The notes beneath the pieces are model-generated. The model did no database searches. It saw only the letters and a list, made by a program, of their open reading frames with translations, and was not told where the DNA came from. From Megaustenia siamemsis (taxonomy: Eukaryota > Mollusca > Gastropoda > Stylommatophora > Ariophantidae), in NCBI GenBank assembly GCA_032433765.1, contig JAVIAB010000046.1, positions 59,030,500 through 59,094,499 of the forward strand: 64,000 bases of DNA. The letters are read 5' to 3'. Below, piece after piece: positions 33,755 to 45,487 of the stretch. Position 1 is the stretch's first letter; the number at the start of each line of letters is the position of its first letter. A program made the translations under genes and the position numbers.

Positions 33755-35252
33755 TGCGTGATCTGTTCTTCATCTCAACTCTGTTGTACCCTTACTAAGC
33801 CACACGTGATCTGTTCTTCATCTCAACTCTGTTGTACACTTACTAAGCCACACGTTATCTGTTCATCATCTCAACTCTGTTGTACCATTACTAAGCCACA
33901 CGTGATCTGTTCTTCATCTCAACTCTGTAGTACCCTTACTAAGCCACACGTGATCTGTTCTTCATCTCAACTCTGTTGTACCCTTACAAAGCCACACGTG
34001 ATCTGTTCTTCATCTCAACTCTGTTGTACCCTTACTAAGCCACACGTGATCTGTTCTTCATCTCAACTCTGTTGTACCCTTACTAAGCCACACGTGATCT
34101 GTTCATCATCTCAACTCTGTTGTACCCTGACTAAGCCACACGTGATCTGTTCTTCATCTCAACTCTGTTGTACCCTTACTAAGCCACACGTGATCTGTTC
34201 ATCATCTCAACTCTGTTGTACCCTTACTAAGCCACACGTGATCTGTTCATCATCTCAACTCTGTTGTACCCTTACTAAGCCACACGGGATCTGTTCTTCA
34301 TCTCAACTCTGTTGTACCCTTACTAAGCCACACGTGATCTGTTCTTCATCTCAACTCTGTTGTACCCTTACTAAGCCACACGTGATCTGTTCTTCATCTC
34401 AACTCTGTTGTACCCTTACTAAGCCACACGTGATCTGTTCATCATCTCAACTCTGTTGTACCCTTACTAAGCCACACGTGATCTGTTCATCATCTCAACA
34501 CTGTTGTACCCTTACTAAGCCACACGTGATCTGTTCTTCATCTCAACTCTATTGTACCCTTACTAAGCCACACGTGATCTGTTCATCATCTCAACTCTGT
34601 TGTACCCTTACTAAGCCACACGTGATCTGTTCATCATCTCAACTCTGTTGTATCCTTACTAAGCCACACGTGATCTGTTCATCATCTCAACTCTGTTGTA
34701 CCATTACTACTAAGCCACACGTGATCTGTTCATCATCTCAACTCTGTTGTACCCTTACTAAGCCACACGTGATCTGTTCACCATCTCAACTCTGTTGTAC
34801 CCTTACTAAGCCACACGTGATCTGTTCATCACCTCAACTCTGTTGTATCCTTACTAAGCCACACGTGATCTGTTCATCATCTCAACTCTGTTGTGCCCTT
34901 ACTAAGCCACACGTTATCTGTTCATCATCTCAACTCTGTTGTACCCTTACTAAGCCACACGTGATCTGTTCACCATCTCAACTCTGTTGTACCCTTACTA
35001 AGCCACACGTGATCTGTTCTTCATCTCAACTCTGTTGTACTCTTACTAAGCCACACGTGATCTGTTCTTCATCTCAACTCTGTTGTACACTTACTAAGCC
35101 ACACGTGATCTGTTCTTCATCTCAACTCTGGTGTACCCTTACTAAGCCACACGTGATCTGTTCTTCATCTCAACTCTGTTGTACACTTACTAAGCCACAC
35201 GTGATCTGTTCTTCATCTCAACTCTGTTGTACCCTTACTAAGCCACACGTTA
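33755..35252. repeat. 48-bp satellite, about 31 units
   Basis: The unit contains 'gatctgttcttcatctcaac' and 'ctaagccacacgt'. One unit at about 34703 has an extra 'act'. The unit is 16 codons without stops, so a 556-codon frame repeating VICSSSQLCCTLTKPH results; I treat it as non-coding. Most units carry CACGTG, an E-box hexamer, at the unit junction. Confidence 0.95.
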
Positions 35253-35309
35253 ACAATGGTAAATAACTAACGCGATATATCATCAAGCTCACCAGCATGA
35301 GCACGAACA

Positions 35310-35358
35310 CAAGAAACACAAGAAACACAAGAAACACAAGAAACACAAGAAACACAAA
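35310..35358. repeat. 10-bp repeat 'aagaaacaca'
   Basis: About five short tandem units. Confidence 0.9.
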
Positions 35359-35809
35359 TTAAACAAACAAAACAACGAAAGACTATGTTACGAAGATCTG
35401 AGCCTAGGAAATATCTGATATCACAGAGTACATTCCCCTTCAGGCCCCGGAAGCGGAAGTGAATAGTTTACATTACAGAATTAATAAAAATGAAATATGG
35501 CGGCCGTGCTACAAGCGGGTTGGAAAACGGGGTTGAGACTTTCTGGAAACTGTTGATTTGTTTACATGACAACCACCCAACACTGGAGCGATCAGGACCT
35601 GCTGAAACAACATGGCAAGCGCGGGTTGAAGGTCAGCGTTTGACTTATGACCCCTATTGTATAAATATTGTTGTTTTCTACCAGTGAACTTAACTAATCT
35701 CGTATTTCTAGCGTTTGTTTATAAAACAAGATGACCGATAGAAATATGGACGGTAAACACTCACTCTAGAGACGTACATATATTCTGGTTATATATCCAC
35801 GTCAGGAAT
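35359..35809. other. No recognisable feature
   Basis: Unique sequence. A 65-codon frame at 35490-35687 has no recognised domain. Confidence 0.4.
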
Positions 35810-37435
35810 AACTCCCACCACTGAATGCATAAAGCAGCAACAGATAAAAGGTTTTGGCCACGTGACAAGACAGAAACACAAAAGACAACACAAAGAGATG
35901 TCAATAAACGTTGCGAGAACACCAGACCCAAGGGCGGGCCACGAAATAGATGGATTGATGGTGTGTTAGAAACATTAGGAAACATACCAGCAGTAGACGT
36001 CAACAGAAGAGCAAAAGATGGATTGATGGTGTGTTAGAAACATTAGGAAACATACCAGCAGTAGACGTCAACAGAAGAGCAAAAGATGGATTGATGGTGT
36101 GTTAGAAACATTAGGAAACATACCAGCAGGAGACATCAGGAGAAGAGCAAAAGAGATGGATTGATGGAATATTAGAAACACTAGGAAACATAACAGCAGG
36201 AGAGGCCAACAGAAGAGCAAAAGATGGATTGATGGAATATTAGAAACACTAGGAAACATAACAACAGGAGAGGCCAACAGAAGAGCAAAAGATGGATTGA
36301 TGGAATATTAGAAACACTAGGAAACATAACAGCAGGAGAGGCCAACAGAAGAGCAAAAGATGGATTGATGGAATATTAGAAACATTAGGAAACATAACAG
36401 CAGGAGAGGCCAACAGAAGAGCAAAAGATGGATTGATGGAATATTAGAAACACTAGGAAACATAACAACAGGAGAGGCCAACAGAAGAGCAAAAGATGGA
36501 TTGATGGAATATTAGAAACACTAGGAAACATAACAGCAGGAGAGGCCAACAGAAGAGCAAAAGATGATGGAATATTAGAAACATTAGGAAACATAACAGC
36601 AGGAGAGGCCAACAGAAGAGCAAAAGAGATGGATTGATGGAATATTAGAAACACTAGGAAACATAACAGCGGGAGAGGCCAACAGAAGAGCAAAAGAGAT
36701 GGATTGATGGAATATTAGAAACACTAGGAAACATAACAGCGGGAGAGACCAACAGAAGAGCAAAAGAGATGGATTGATGGAATATTAGAAACACTAGGAA
36801 ACATAACAGCGGGAGAGACCAACAGAAGAGCAAAAGATGGATTGATGGAATATTAGAAACACTAGGAAACATAACAGCAGGAGAAGCCAGCAGAAGAGCA
36901 AAAGATGGATTGATGGAATATTAGAAACACTAGGAAACATAACAGCAGGAGAAGCCAGCAGACGAGCAAAAGATGGATTGATGGAATATTAGAAACACTA
37001 GGAAACATAACAGCAGGAGAAGCCAGCAGAAGAGCAAAAGATGGATTGATGGAATATTAGAAACACTAGGAAACATAACAGCAGGAGAAGCCAGCAGAAG
37101 AGCAAAAGATGGATTGATGGAATATTAGAAACACTAGGAAACATAACAGCAGGAGAAGCCAGCAGAAGAGCAAAAGATGGATTGATGGAATATTAGAAAC
37201 TCTAGGAAACATAACAACAGGAGAGGCCAACAGAAGAGCAAAAGATGGATTGATGGAATATTAGAAACACTAGGAAACATAACAGCAGGAGAAGTCAGCA
37301 GAAGAGCAAAAGATGGATTGATGGAATATTATAAACACTAGGAAACATAACAGCAGGAGAAGTCAGCAGAAGAGCATATGATCTCAAATAAAATCTTTCC
37401 GTGAAAGGCAAATGAAGAAGGAAAGAAGAAGATGA
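35810..37435 (+). pseudogene. LINE 3'-end fragment (family 4) with an internal 68-bp array
   Basis: 35825-36010 translates as 'FWPRDKTETQKTTQRDVNKR', 'CENTRPKGGPRNRWIDGVLE' and 'TLGNIPAVDVNRRAKDG', the order seen at 14.8 and 59.4 kb. The 68-bp array is in the middle. After the last unit the element resumes with 'gtgaaaggcaaatgaagaag' and 'gaaagaagaagatg', the 3' end also found at 15.04 kb. Confidence 0.82.
36013..37375. repeat. 68-bp array derived from the LINE tail, about 20 units
   Basis: The unit contains 'gatggattgatggaatatta', 'gaaacactaggaaacataac' and 'aacagaagagcaaaa', which is the LINE segment encoding 'WIDGVLETLGN' and what follows. The first units still carry LINE-like 'gtagacgtcaac', and later units are homogenised to 'ggagaggccaac' or 'ggagaagccagc'. 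Some units are 70 or 64 bp. Confidence 0.9.
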
Positions 37436-37469
37436 AAACGTCGTCATTGACATTTACAAATATAAGATT

Positions 37470-38192
37470 GAGAAGAAGGTGACGTAGGAGTAGGTGGACG
37501 GAATCCCACAAGTCATCAATGACTCATACACGTAGGAGTAGATGGACGGAATCCCACAAGTCATCAATAACTCATACACGTAGGAGTAGATGGACGGAAT
37601 CCCACAAGTCATCAATGACTCATACACGTAGGAGTAGATGGACGGAATCCCACAAATCATCAATGACTCATACACGTAGGAGTAGATGGACGGAAGCCCA
37701 CAAGTCATCAATGACTCATACACGTAGGAGTAGATGGACGGAATCCCACAAATCATCAATGACTCATACACGTAGGAGTAGATGGACGGAATCCCACAAA
37801 TCATCAATGACTCATACACGTAGGAGTAGATGGACGGAAGCCCACAAGTCATCAATGACTCATACACGTAGGAGTAGATGGACGGAATCCCACAAATCAT
37901 CAATGACTCATACACGTAGGAGTAGATGGACGGAATCCCACCAATCAATGACTCATACACGTAGGAGTAGATGGACGGAAGCCCACAAATCATCAATGAC
38001 TCATACACGTAGGAGTAGATGGACGGAATCCCACCAATCATCAATGACTCATACACGTAGGAGTAGATGGACGGAATCCCACCAATCATCAATGACTCAT
38101 ACACGTAGGAGTAGATGGACGGAATCCCACCAATCATCAATGACTCATACACGTAGGAGTAGATGGACGGAATCCCACCAATCAATGACTCC
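37470..38192. repeat. 48-bp satellite, about 15 units
   Basis: The unit contains 'tgactcatacacgtaggagt' and 'agatggacggaatcccac'. Two units are 3 bp short. Both strands are open (289 and 256 codons) because the unit is 16 codons without stops. It carries a TGACTCA hexamer-type (AP-1-like) site in every unit, which may be fortuitous. Confidence 0.94.
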
Positions 38193-38554
38193 TCGCAGAC
38201 AACACTCAGTGAGTGAAGCAGCATCTATAAACAGGTACCCTATAACTGTTCTTCCTCATTGCCTCTTGTACCCATTGGGGTGTCGAGGGAGAAGCAAAGT
38301 TCTGATTCTTGCTGCTCTCGCATCTTACTCTGGGTCTGCCTCTTGCTCTTCTCCCTTTCTGTCCCTTTCTACATACCTGGTCTGGTAATTGCATTCCTTC
38401 CTGACGAGTCAACCACTTTCTTTCTAGTTTCTGCATCCCCTTACTTATGTGCTCACCTCTTGACTAAACAGATAGTTTAACCTCCATGTTATCCCTCAAG
38501 GACATTACATTGGATGTGTTGCCGCTTGCAGTAAAGCTCTGATATCTACACTTT
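38193..38554. other. Unassigned; possible retroelement remnant
   Basis: The minus frame at 38436-38206 contains 'GRRARGRPRVRC', reminiscent of the basic 'RGRPR' block near LINE C-termini, but the rest does not align. I leave it unassigned. Confidence 0.3.
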
Positions 38555-38735
38555 TCGGCCCAGCACATCCGTCTTCGTCATGACGGTTTTGATCACCGGG
38601 TTGCCTTCCTTCTCTGTCGCAATTCATTGGACTAGATTGGTTAATCTGTTACATGAGGCACCATGAAGAGGTGGAGTAGAGTTTGATTAGTTCTGGTTCA
38701 CCGATCTTTGTTCAAGCCATCAACTATGAGTCGCT
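38555..38735 (+). repeat. Dispersed repeat, family 5
   Basis: This is the partner of 28250-28500 on the opposite strand, sharing 'cggcccagcacatccg', 'caccgggttgccttcc', 'gaagaggtggag' and 'tctggttcaccgatc'. Confidence 0.6.
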
Positions 38736-39400
38736 ATCATCTTTCAAATCTGTTCATTTCGGATTCCTTTCCATCTATTATCTCTGCACGTAGTTTAGAA
38801 TTGATTCAAGTCAGTAAAGAGCCGCCGTCACGCCAAGTGGCGTATAGGGAATATAGTGGGACTGACCATAAATTTTACAGACCCTCGGCACTTGATTTTT
38901 AGGGTAATGTGGTCGGTATTACGCCCGTGCCGTTTTACTTTCCCTGAAAATAAATCCGGTACCCATTAAAGGCTTGGTGAACCGGAAGCCGTCGGTTGGC
39001 ATCGAAACCTACCTCTTGTCCTTTGTAGCCCAGTTCACTAACCAGTGAGCTATCGCGGCTCCCAGAATGGATTCAAGGTGTACTCTTACTCCTAATATAT
39101 CATTTCTCATTTTGTTCTTTCGCATCCCTACAAGTGCTCTTCTCAGACATCTCTCTTAAATGTTTAGTCGTAAGTGTCCATGTTTGGCGCTAACAACACA
39201 ATGTGGGAACGAACATTCACTGTATAAGATGTTTCTCTGTTGTGATAGGTATTGCGATGTGTTGAAGTATTCGGACTTAACTGCTCACTGTTTCTAGAAT
39301 TTAAGATTAGACGTCTGTGTAGTCTAGAATGTGTGCCATGTACTTTAGACCCTATTATTATGTCTTGTACTTTAAACATATCTAACATATATTAAGTATC
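38720..39400 (-). pseudogene. Degenerate LINE fragment interrupted by a SINE
   Basis: Minus-strand translation in shifting frames gives 'CVVSAKHGHL', 'ERCLRRALVGMRKNE' and 'KSTLESI' above the SINE, and 'LNYVQR', 'MERNPK' below it. These resemble the RT C-terminal region ('YGAETWTL...RCLRR'). Heavily decayed. The assignment is tentative, but sequence continuity across the SINE supports it. Confidence 0.45.
38811..39063 (-). mobile_element. SINE family 2 copy with target-site duplication
   Basis: The head at the right end has A-box text 'tagctcactggttagtg' and a B box weakened to 'ggtttcgatgcc'. The body matches 10.86-11.68 kb. It is flanked by 'agaattgattcaag' (38797-38810) and 'agaatggattcaag' (39064-39077), a 14-bp duplication with one mismatch. 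Confidence 0.82.
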
Positions 39401-39412
39401 TTAGGCTTGTAT

Positions 39413-41345
39413 CTGATCCAAAGCACTTTGAATCAGCACCTGATGTCAAGCACTTTGAATCATCACCTCATGTCAAGCACTTTGAATCATCACCTCATGT
39501 CAAGCACTTTGAATCGACATCTGATGTTAAGCACTTTGAATCATCACCTCATATCAAGCACTTTGAATCGACATCTGATGTTAAGCACTTTGAATCATCA
39601 CCTCATATCAAGCACTTTGAATCGACATCTGATGTTAAGCACTTTGAATCATCACCTCATGTCAAGCACTTTGAATCGACATCTGATGTTAAGCACTTTG
39701 AATCATCACCTCATATCAAGCACTTTGAATCGACATCTGATGTTAAGCACTTTGAATCATCACCTCATGTCAAGCACTTTGAATCATCACCTGATGTCAA
39801 GCACTTTGAATCATCACCTCATATCAAGCACTTTGAATCGACATCTGATGTTAAGCACTTTGAATCATCACCTCATGTCAAGCACTTTGAATCATCACTC
39901 ATATCAAGCACTTTGAATCGACATCTGATGTTAAGCACTTTGAATCATCACCTCATGTCAAGCACTTTGAATCAGCACCTCATATCAAGCAATTTGAATC
40001 GACATCTGATGTTAAGCACTTTGAATCAGCACCTCATGTCAAGCACTTTGAATCATCACCTAATATCAAGCACTTTGAATCAGCACCTAATATCAAGCAC
40101 TTTGAATCATCACCTAATATCAAGCACTTTGAATCATCACCTAATATCAAGCACTTTGAATCATCACCTCATATCAAGCACTTTGAATCATCACCTAATA
40201 TCAAGCACTTTGAATCATCACCTAATATCAAGCACTTTGAATCATCACCTAATATCAAGCACTTTGAATCATCACCTAATATCAAGCACTTTGAATCATC
40301 ACCTAATATCAAGCACTTTGAATCATCACCTAATATCAAGCACTTTGAATCATCACCTCATATCAAGCACTTTGAATCATCACCTAATATCAAGCACTTT
40401 GAGTCATCACCTAATATCAAGCACTTTGAATCAGCACCTCATGTCAAGCACTTTGAATCATCACCTCATGTCAAGCACTTTGAATCATCACCTCATGTCA
40501 AGCACTTTGAATCATCACCTAATATCAAGCACTTTGAATCATCACCTAATATCAAGCACTTTGAATCATCACCTCATGTCAAGCACTTTGAATCATCACC
40601 TAATATCAAGCACTTTGAATCATCACCTAATATCAAGCACTTTGAATCATCACCTCATGTCAAGCACTTTGAATCAGCACCTCATATCAAGCACTTTGAA
40701 TCATCACCTAATATCAAGCACTTTGAATCATCACCTCATGTCAAGCACTTTGAATCAGCACCTCATATCAAGCACTTTGAATCATCACCTCATATCAAGC
40801 ACTTTGAATCATCACCTAATATCAAGCACTTTGAATCATCACCTAATATCAAGCACTTTGAATCATCACCTAATATCAAGCACTTTGAATCATCACCTAA
40901 TATCAAGCACTTTGAATCATCACCTCATATCAAGCACTTTGAATCATCACCTAATATCAAGCACTTTGAGTCATCACCTAATATCAAGCACTTTGAATCA
41001 TCACCTAATATCAAGCACTTTGAGTCATCACCTAATATCAAGCACTTTGAATCATCACCTCATGTCAAGCACTTTGAATCATCACCTAATATCAAGCACT
41101 TTGAATCATCACCTAATATCAAGCACTTTGAATCATCACCTCATGTCAAGCACTTTGAATCATCACCTAATATCAAGCACTTTGAATCATCACCTAATAT
41201 CAAGCACTTTGAATCATCACCTCATGTCAAGCACTTTGAATCATCACCTCATGTCAAGCACTTTGAATCATCACCTCATGTCAAGCACTTTGAATCAGCA
41301 CCTCATATCAAGCAATTTGAATCGACATCTGATGTTAAGCACTTT
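39413..41345. repeat. 27-bp satellite type A, left part, about 71 units
   Basis: The unit contains 'tcaagcactttgaatcatca' followed by 'cctaata' or 'cctcatg'. Early units alternate 'cgacatctgatgtt' with 'catcacctcatat', a two-unit (54-bp) higher-order period. Frames of 169 and 481 codons are repeat translations (nine-residue S-T-L-N-H-H-L-I-S). Confidence 0.95.
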
Positions 41346-41951
41346 GGTAATTTCCTAGTTTGATCAGATATATTATTTCAGTTGGAAGAGTGATGTCCCC
41401 TAAAATATGTCTGCCAAAATACAGTGGTTCTACGCATTCTTGGCGTTGGGTCATTACGCTGGCATGTAATCATTTCGGAGTATCTGTTGATTGGGCGTTG
41501 GGTCCAGGGTTAGGTTTAGCTTTAGTGTTAAATATTTATAAATATATTATAACGCGTGACAAAAACGACGCCACTCGGCCTAATTATGATCTTCTGATCG
41601 AAGGGAATTGTGCGGTTGATTACCAATCGCCGTAATTTACTGCCAAATGTTGGAAGATTGTCAAACTCAGAACTGCTTAGCTGGTTTTTAAATATTAGAC
41701 AAACTAGCCTATATATATAGGCGGATAATTAGTAAGAAGAAGCATAAGAAAGGATAGGGGTTCAGCCAATTATTAATTAACATCTCGATTAGGACGCAGA
41801 CGCTGACCCGAACGCCAGTGTGAGTGACACATGCCAGCGTAATGACCCCAACGCCAAGAATGCGTAGAACCACTGTATTTGGCAGACATATTTTAGGGGA
41901 CATCACTCTTCCAAACTGAATTACTATATCTGATCAAACTAGGAAATTACC
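41346..41951. mobile_element. 606-bp non-autonomous DNA transposon with 122-bp inverted repeats
   Basis: The ends are 'ggtaatttcctagtttgatc' and its reverse complement. The inverted repeats cover 41346-41467 and 41829-41951 with a handful of mismatches. An 8-bp duplication 'agcacttt' flanks it (41338-41345, 41952-41959), though it lies in a tandem repeat that contains this string in every unit. There is no transposase. Long inverted repeats starting GG with an 8-9-bp duplication fit Mutator-like or Merlin-type families; I cannot choose. Confidence 0.85.
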
Positions 41952-42612
41952 AGCACTTTGAATCAGCACCTCATGTCAAGCACTTTGAATCAGCACCTCA
42001 TATCAAGCACTTTGAATCGATATCTGATGTCAAGCACTTTGAATCAGCACCTCATGTCAAGCACTTTGCATCGACATCTGATGTCAAGCACTTTGAATCA
42101 GCACCTCATGTCAAGCACTTTGAATCAGCACCTCAAGTCAAGCACTTTGAATCAGCACCTCATGTCAAGCACTTTGAATCAGCACCTCATGTCAAGCACT
42201 TTGAATCAGCACCTCATGTCAAGCACTTTGAATCATCACCTCATGTCAAGCACTTTGAATCAGCACCTCATGTCAAGCACTTTGCATCGACATCTGATGT
42301 CAAGCACTTTGAATCAGCACCTCATGTCAAGCACTTTGAATCAGCACCTCATGTCAAGCACTTTGAATCAGCACCTCATGTCAAGCACTTTGAATCAGCA
42401 CCTCATGTCAAGCACTTTGAATCAGCACCTCATGTCAAGCACTTTGAATCAGCACCTCATGTCAAGCACTTTGAATCAGCACCTCATGTCAAGCACTTTG
42501 AATCAGCACCTCATGTCAAGCACTTTGAATCAGCACCTGATGTTAAGCACTTTGAATCAGCACCTGATGTTAAGCACTTTGAATCGACATCTGAAGTCAA
42601 GAACTTTTAAAC
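41952..42612. repeat. 27-bp satellite type A, right part, about 24 units
   Basis: Units here are mostly the 'cagcacctcatg' variant, different from the 'catcacctaata' variant that dominates just left of the transposon. Confidence 0.94.
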
Positions 42613-42794
42613 CAACCTCAAGTGTTGAGTACTTTATTCTGTAACCTGCACTAAACACTGCATACTTATTCCTAGGTGCCAAGTACTTAATCCCACTCTC
42701 TGGTGCTCAGCACAGTACATTCTCTGTGCGACAAACGTTTGCGAATGTGCCAAGCTCTTTATCATCACATCTGCACCAATTACTTTACGATCTC
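42613..42794. repeat. Diverged bridge between 27-bp types A and B
   Basis: 'gttgagtactttattctgta', 'ggtgccaagtacttaatccc', 'ggtgctcagcacagtacatt' and 'gatgccaagcactttaccca' follow each other at roughly the repeat spacing. They look like decayed units linking the two arrays. Confidence 0.6.
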
Positions 42795-43930
42795 TCCTGA
42801 TGCCAAGCACTTTACCCACACCCATGATGCCAAGTACTCTACCCTCACCCATGATGCCAAGCACTTTACTCTCGTCCATGATGCCAAACACTCTACCCTC
42901 GCCCATGATGCCAAACACTCTACCCTCGCCCGTGATGCCAAGCACTTTCCCCTCACTCATGATGCCAAGCACTTTACCCTCACTCATGATGACAAGCACT
43001 TTACCCTCACTCATGAAGCCAAGTTGTCTACCCTCACTCATGATGCCAAGCACTTTACCCTCACTCATGATGCCAAGCACTTTACCCTCACTCATGATGC
43101 CAAGAAATTTACCCTCACTCATGATGCCAAGCACTTTACCCTCACTCATGATGCCAAGCACTTTACCCTCACTCATGATGCCAAGAAATTTACCCTCACT
43201 CATGATGCCAAGCACTTTACCCTCACTCATGATGCAAGCACTTTACCCTCACTCATGATGCCAAGTTGTCTACCCTCACTCATGATGCCAAGCACTCTAC
43301 CCTCGCCCATGATGCCAAACACTCTACCCTCACTCATGATGCCAAGTACTCTACCCTCACCCGTGATGCCAAACACTCTACCCTCACCCATGATGCCAAG
43401 CACCCTACCCTCACTCATGATGCCAAGCACTCTACCCTCACTCATGATGCCAAACACTCTACTCTCACTCATGATGCCAAACACTCTACCCTCACTCATG
43501 ATGCCAAACACTCTACCCTCGCCCATGATGCCAAACACTCTACCCTCACCCATGATGCCAAACACTCTACCCTCACCCATGATGCCAAACACTCTACCCT
43601 CACCCATGATGCCAAACACTCTACCCTCACCCATGATGCCAAACACTCTACCCTCACCCATGATGCCAAACACTCTACCCTCACCCATGATGCCAAACAC
43701 TCTACCCTCATCCATGATGCCAAACACTCTACCCTCACCCATGATGCCAAACACTCTACCCTCGCCCATGATGCCAAACACTCTACCCTCGCCCATGATG
43801 CCAAACACTCTACCCTCACCCATGATGCCAAATACTCTACTCTCACCCATGATGCCAAACACTCTACCCTCACCCATGATGCCAAACACTCTACCCTCAC
43901 CCATGATGCAAACACTCTACCTCGCCCATG
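42795..43930. repeat. 27-bp satellite type B, about 42 units
   Basis: The unit contains 'gatgccaagcactttaccct' and 'cactcat'. It shares 'gatg.caagcacttt' with type A. Variants 'aaacactctaccc' dominate the right half. Several frames on both strands are open because of the unit length of nine codons. Confidence 0.95.
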
Positions 43931-44540
43931 AAGCCGACTGCCTTATCACTCCACCCAAAACGAACCTCACATTACACCAATAGAAGCGGGGATGTGGAGA
44001 AATGCCAGTTTTGTTAAGGGTAAGATTGAAATGGCGTGTTAAAGGAACGAGCTGAAAGCGAGGTCTGAAATTGCTCATTTCCTCTGTGTGCATGTGCGCT
44101 ATAAGGTCAGAGTTTAGTCTATAAATTAAATAAATATAAAATATACCTGCCCTGGTTAAGGCGACCTCCAGGATTGAAAATATAACAAGAACAATATCAG
44201 GAAACATTGATAAGTGGCTATACAAATGTTTTTACTTGGAGCCAGCAGACGGAAGACATATTCCAGGCTCTTGGGGTGCAGATTTAGAGTAGAACAGGTA
44301 CAGAACGTGGGTAGGAAGGCCAGCAGATAAGACTGATTAGAAATAGATTCGGGATGAATCAGAAGATGTGCAAGATGAGAAAAATGAAGTGAATTATTTT
44401 AGGTATGAAAGGGTCAAGGTACAGTGCTGAGGGTGAAGGTTATATTACAGGGAGAGGTTTCACAGAAATGAAAGGTGAAGGTCTGGCTGTGTCATGTCAA
44501 TAGGTTGTGTGGAGACTTGCAAGAGTGTGTACAGTAATTC
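43931..44540. other. Unique sequence, no supported gene
   Basis: No domain, RNA gene or match to other elements in the window was recognised. Confidence 0.4.
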
Positions 44541-44960
44541 TGTCACATCCACTCCATCGTCATGGTCATCAACAACACCACCATCACAATGAAAATCAAT
44601 ATAATCATCAACATCATCGTCAACATCATCATCATTGTTATAATAATCATAAACATCATCATCATAATCACCATAATCACCATAATCATTATAATCATAA
44701 TCACCATAATCACCATAATCATTATAATCATCATCATCATCATCATCATAATCACCATAATCATCATAATCACCATAATCACCATAATCACCATAATCAC
44801 CATAATCACCATAATCATCATAATCACCATAATCACCACAATCACCATAATCATAATGATCATCGTCATCATCATTATCATCATTACCATAATCATTACC
44901 ATAATCATCATCATCATCATCGTTATCATCATTAGCATCAGCATCATCATCACGTTGCTT
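44541..44960. repeat. CAT/ATC-rich microsatellite
   Basis: A 9-bp 'ataatcacc' module alternates with (ATC)n. Histidine/asparagine-, isoleucine- and methionine-rich frames are translations of it. Confidence 0.95.
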
Positions 44961-45310
44961 GTCCCTGTTGGAACTCTCATAAGAACTACTTGCAAGTCTC
45001 CCCTGTCCAGCCTATGCAGCAGGTAATCCCATCTAGCTTGTGATGACCCACACCAACCTTCCTGGTCCCCACCATCCTCACTCTCACGCCCCCTAATGAC
45101 ATCATCTCAACCATTACGTCCTTCTATAAGACCGACATATTTTATTTTCAGGAAATTTCTATGTTTTCCCATCTATATATTTGTTTCATTTCTCTTTACA
45201 ATTACATTGACTGCAGATTCTCAATTATTTATGTATTTCTTTGTCTTGAACCGTCCAGTACAATGCCACTGCTACTCTATGTCTGTGTATAGTCCTCCGT
45301 GCTTAAGTAT
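44961..45310. other. No recognisable feature
   Basis: Unique sequence with no supported gene. Confidence 0.4.
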
Positions 45311-45329
45311 ATATCTATGTGTGTGTTGT

Positions 45330-45415
45330 ATGTTTCCTTCCTGCTGAAGGTCTTTTGGTCCGAAAAATTGTTATAATTTGTGTCGTCCAACTATTAAAGC
45401 TTTAAACATACCGTT
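45330..45415 (+). repeat. Small dispersed element with a hammerhead-like core, copy 1
   Basis: 'cctgctgaaggtcttttgg', 'tccgaaaaattg', then 'gtgtcgtccaac' and 'taaagctttaaacatacc'. It matches 48.34-48.26 kb on the other strand nearly box for box. The core here has CTGCTGA instead of CTGATGA. Confidence 0.5.
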
Positions 45416-45487
45416 TTATTTTTTGTTTTCGTTTTTTCCAGATTTGATTTTCTTTGTTTCGATGCTCGTTTCCAGCCATTTTTCTGA

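Noticed and set aside
33596..35266. Cysteine-rich 556-codon ORF resembling a secreted repeat protein
   Set aside because: The repeat starts in mid-frame without a signal peptide, and the 48-bp unit explains the openness.
38206..38436. Minus-strand ORF with 'GRRARGRPRVRC' as a LINE tail
   Set aside because: Only the basic block resembles LINE C-termini; the rest does not align, so it was left unassigned.
39407..43983. CRISPR-like regularity of the 27-bp arrays
   Set aside because: Units are contiguous with no unique spacers, and the setting is a eukaryotic genome.
44507..45026. Histidine-rich ORF
   Set aside because: Translation of the CAT/ATC microsatellite.
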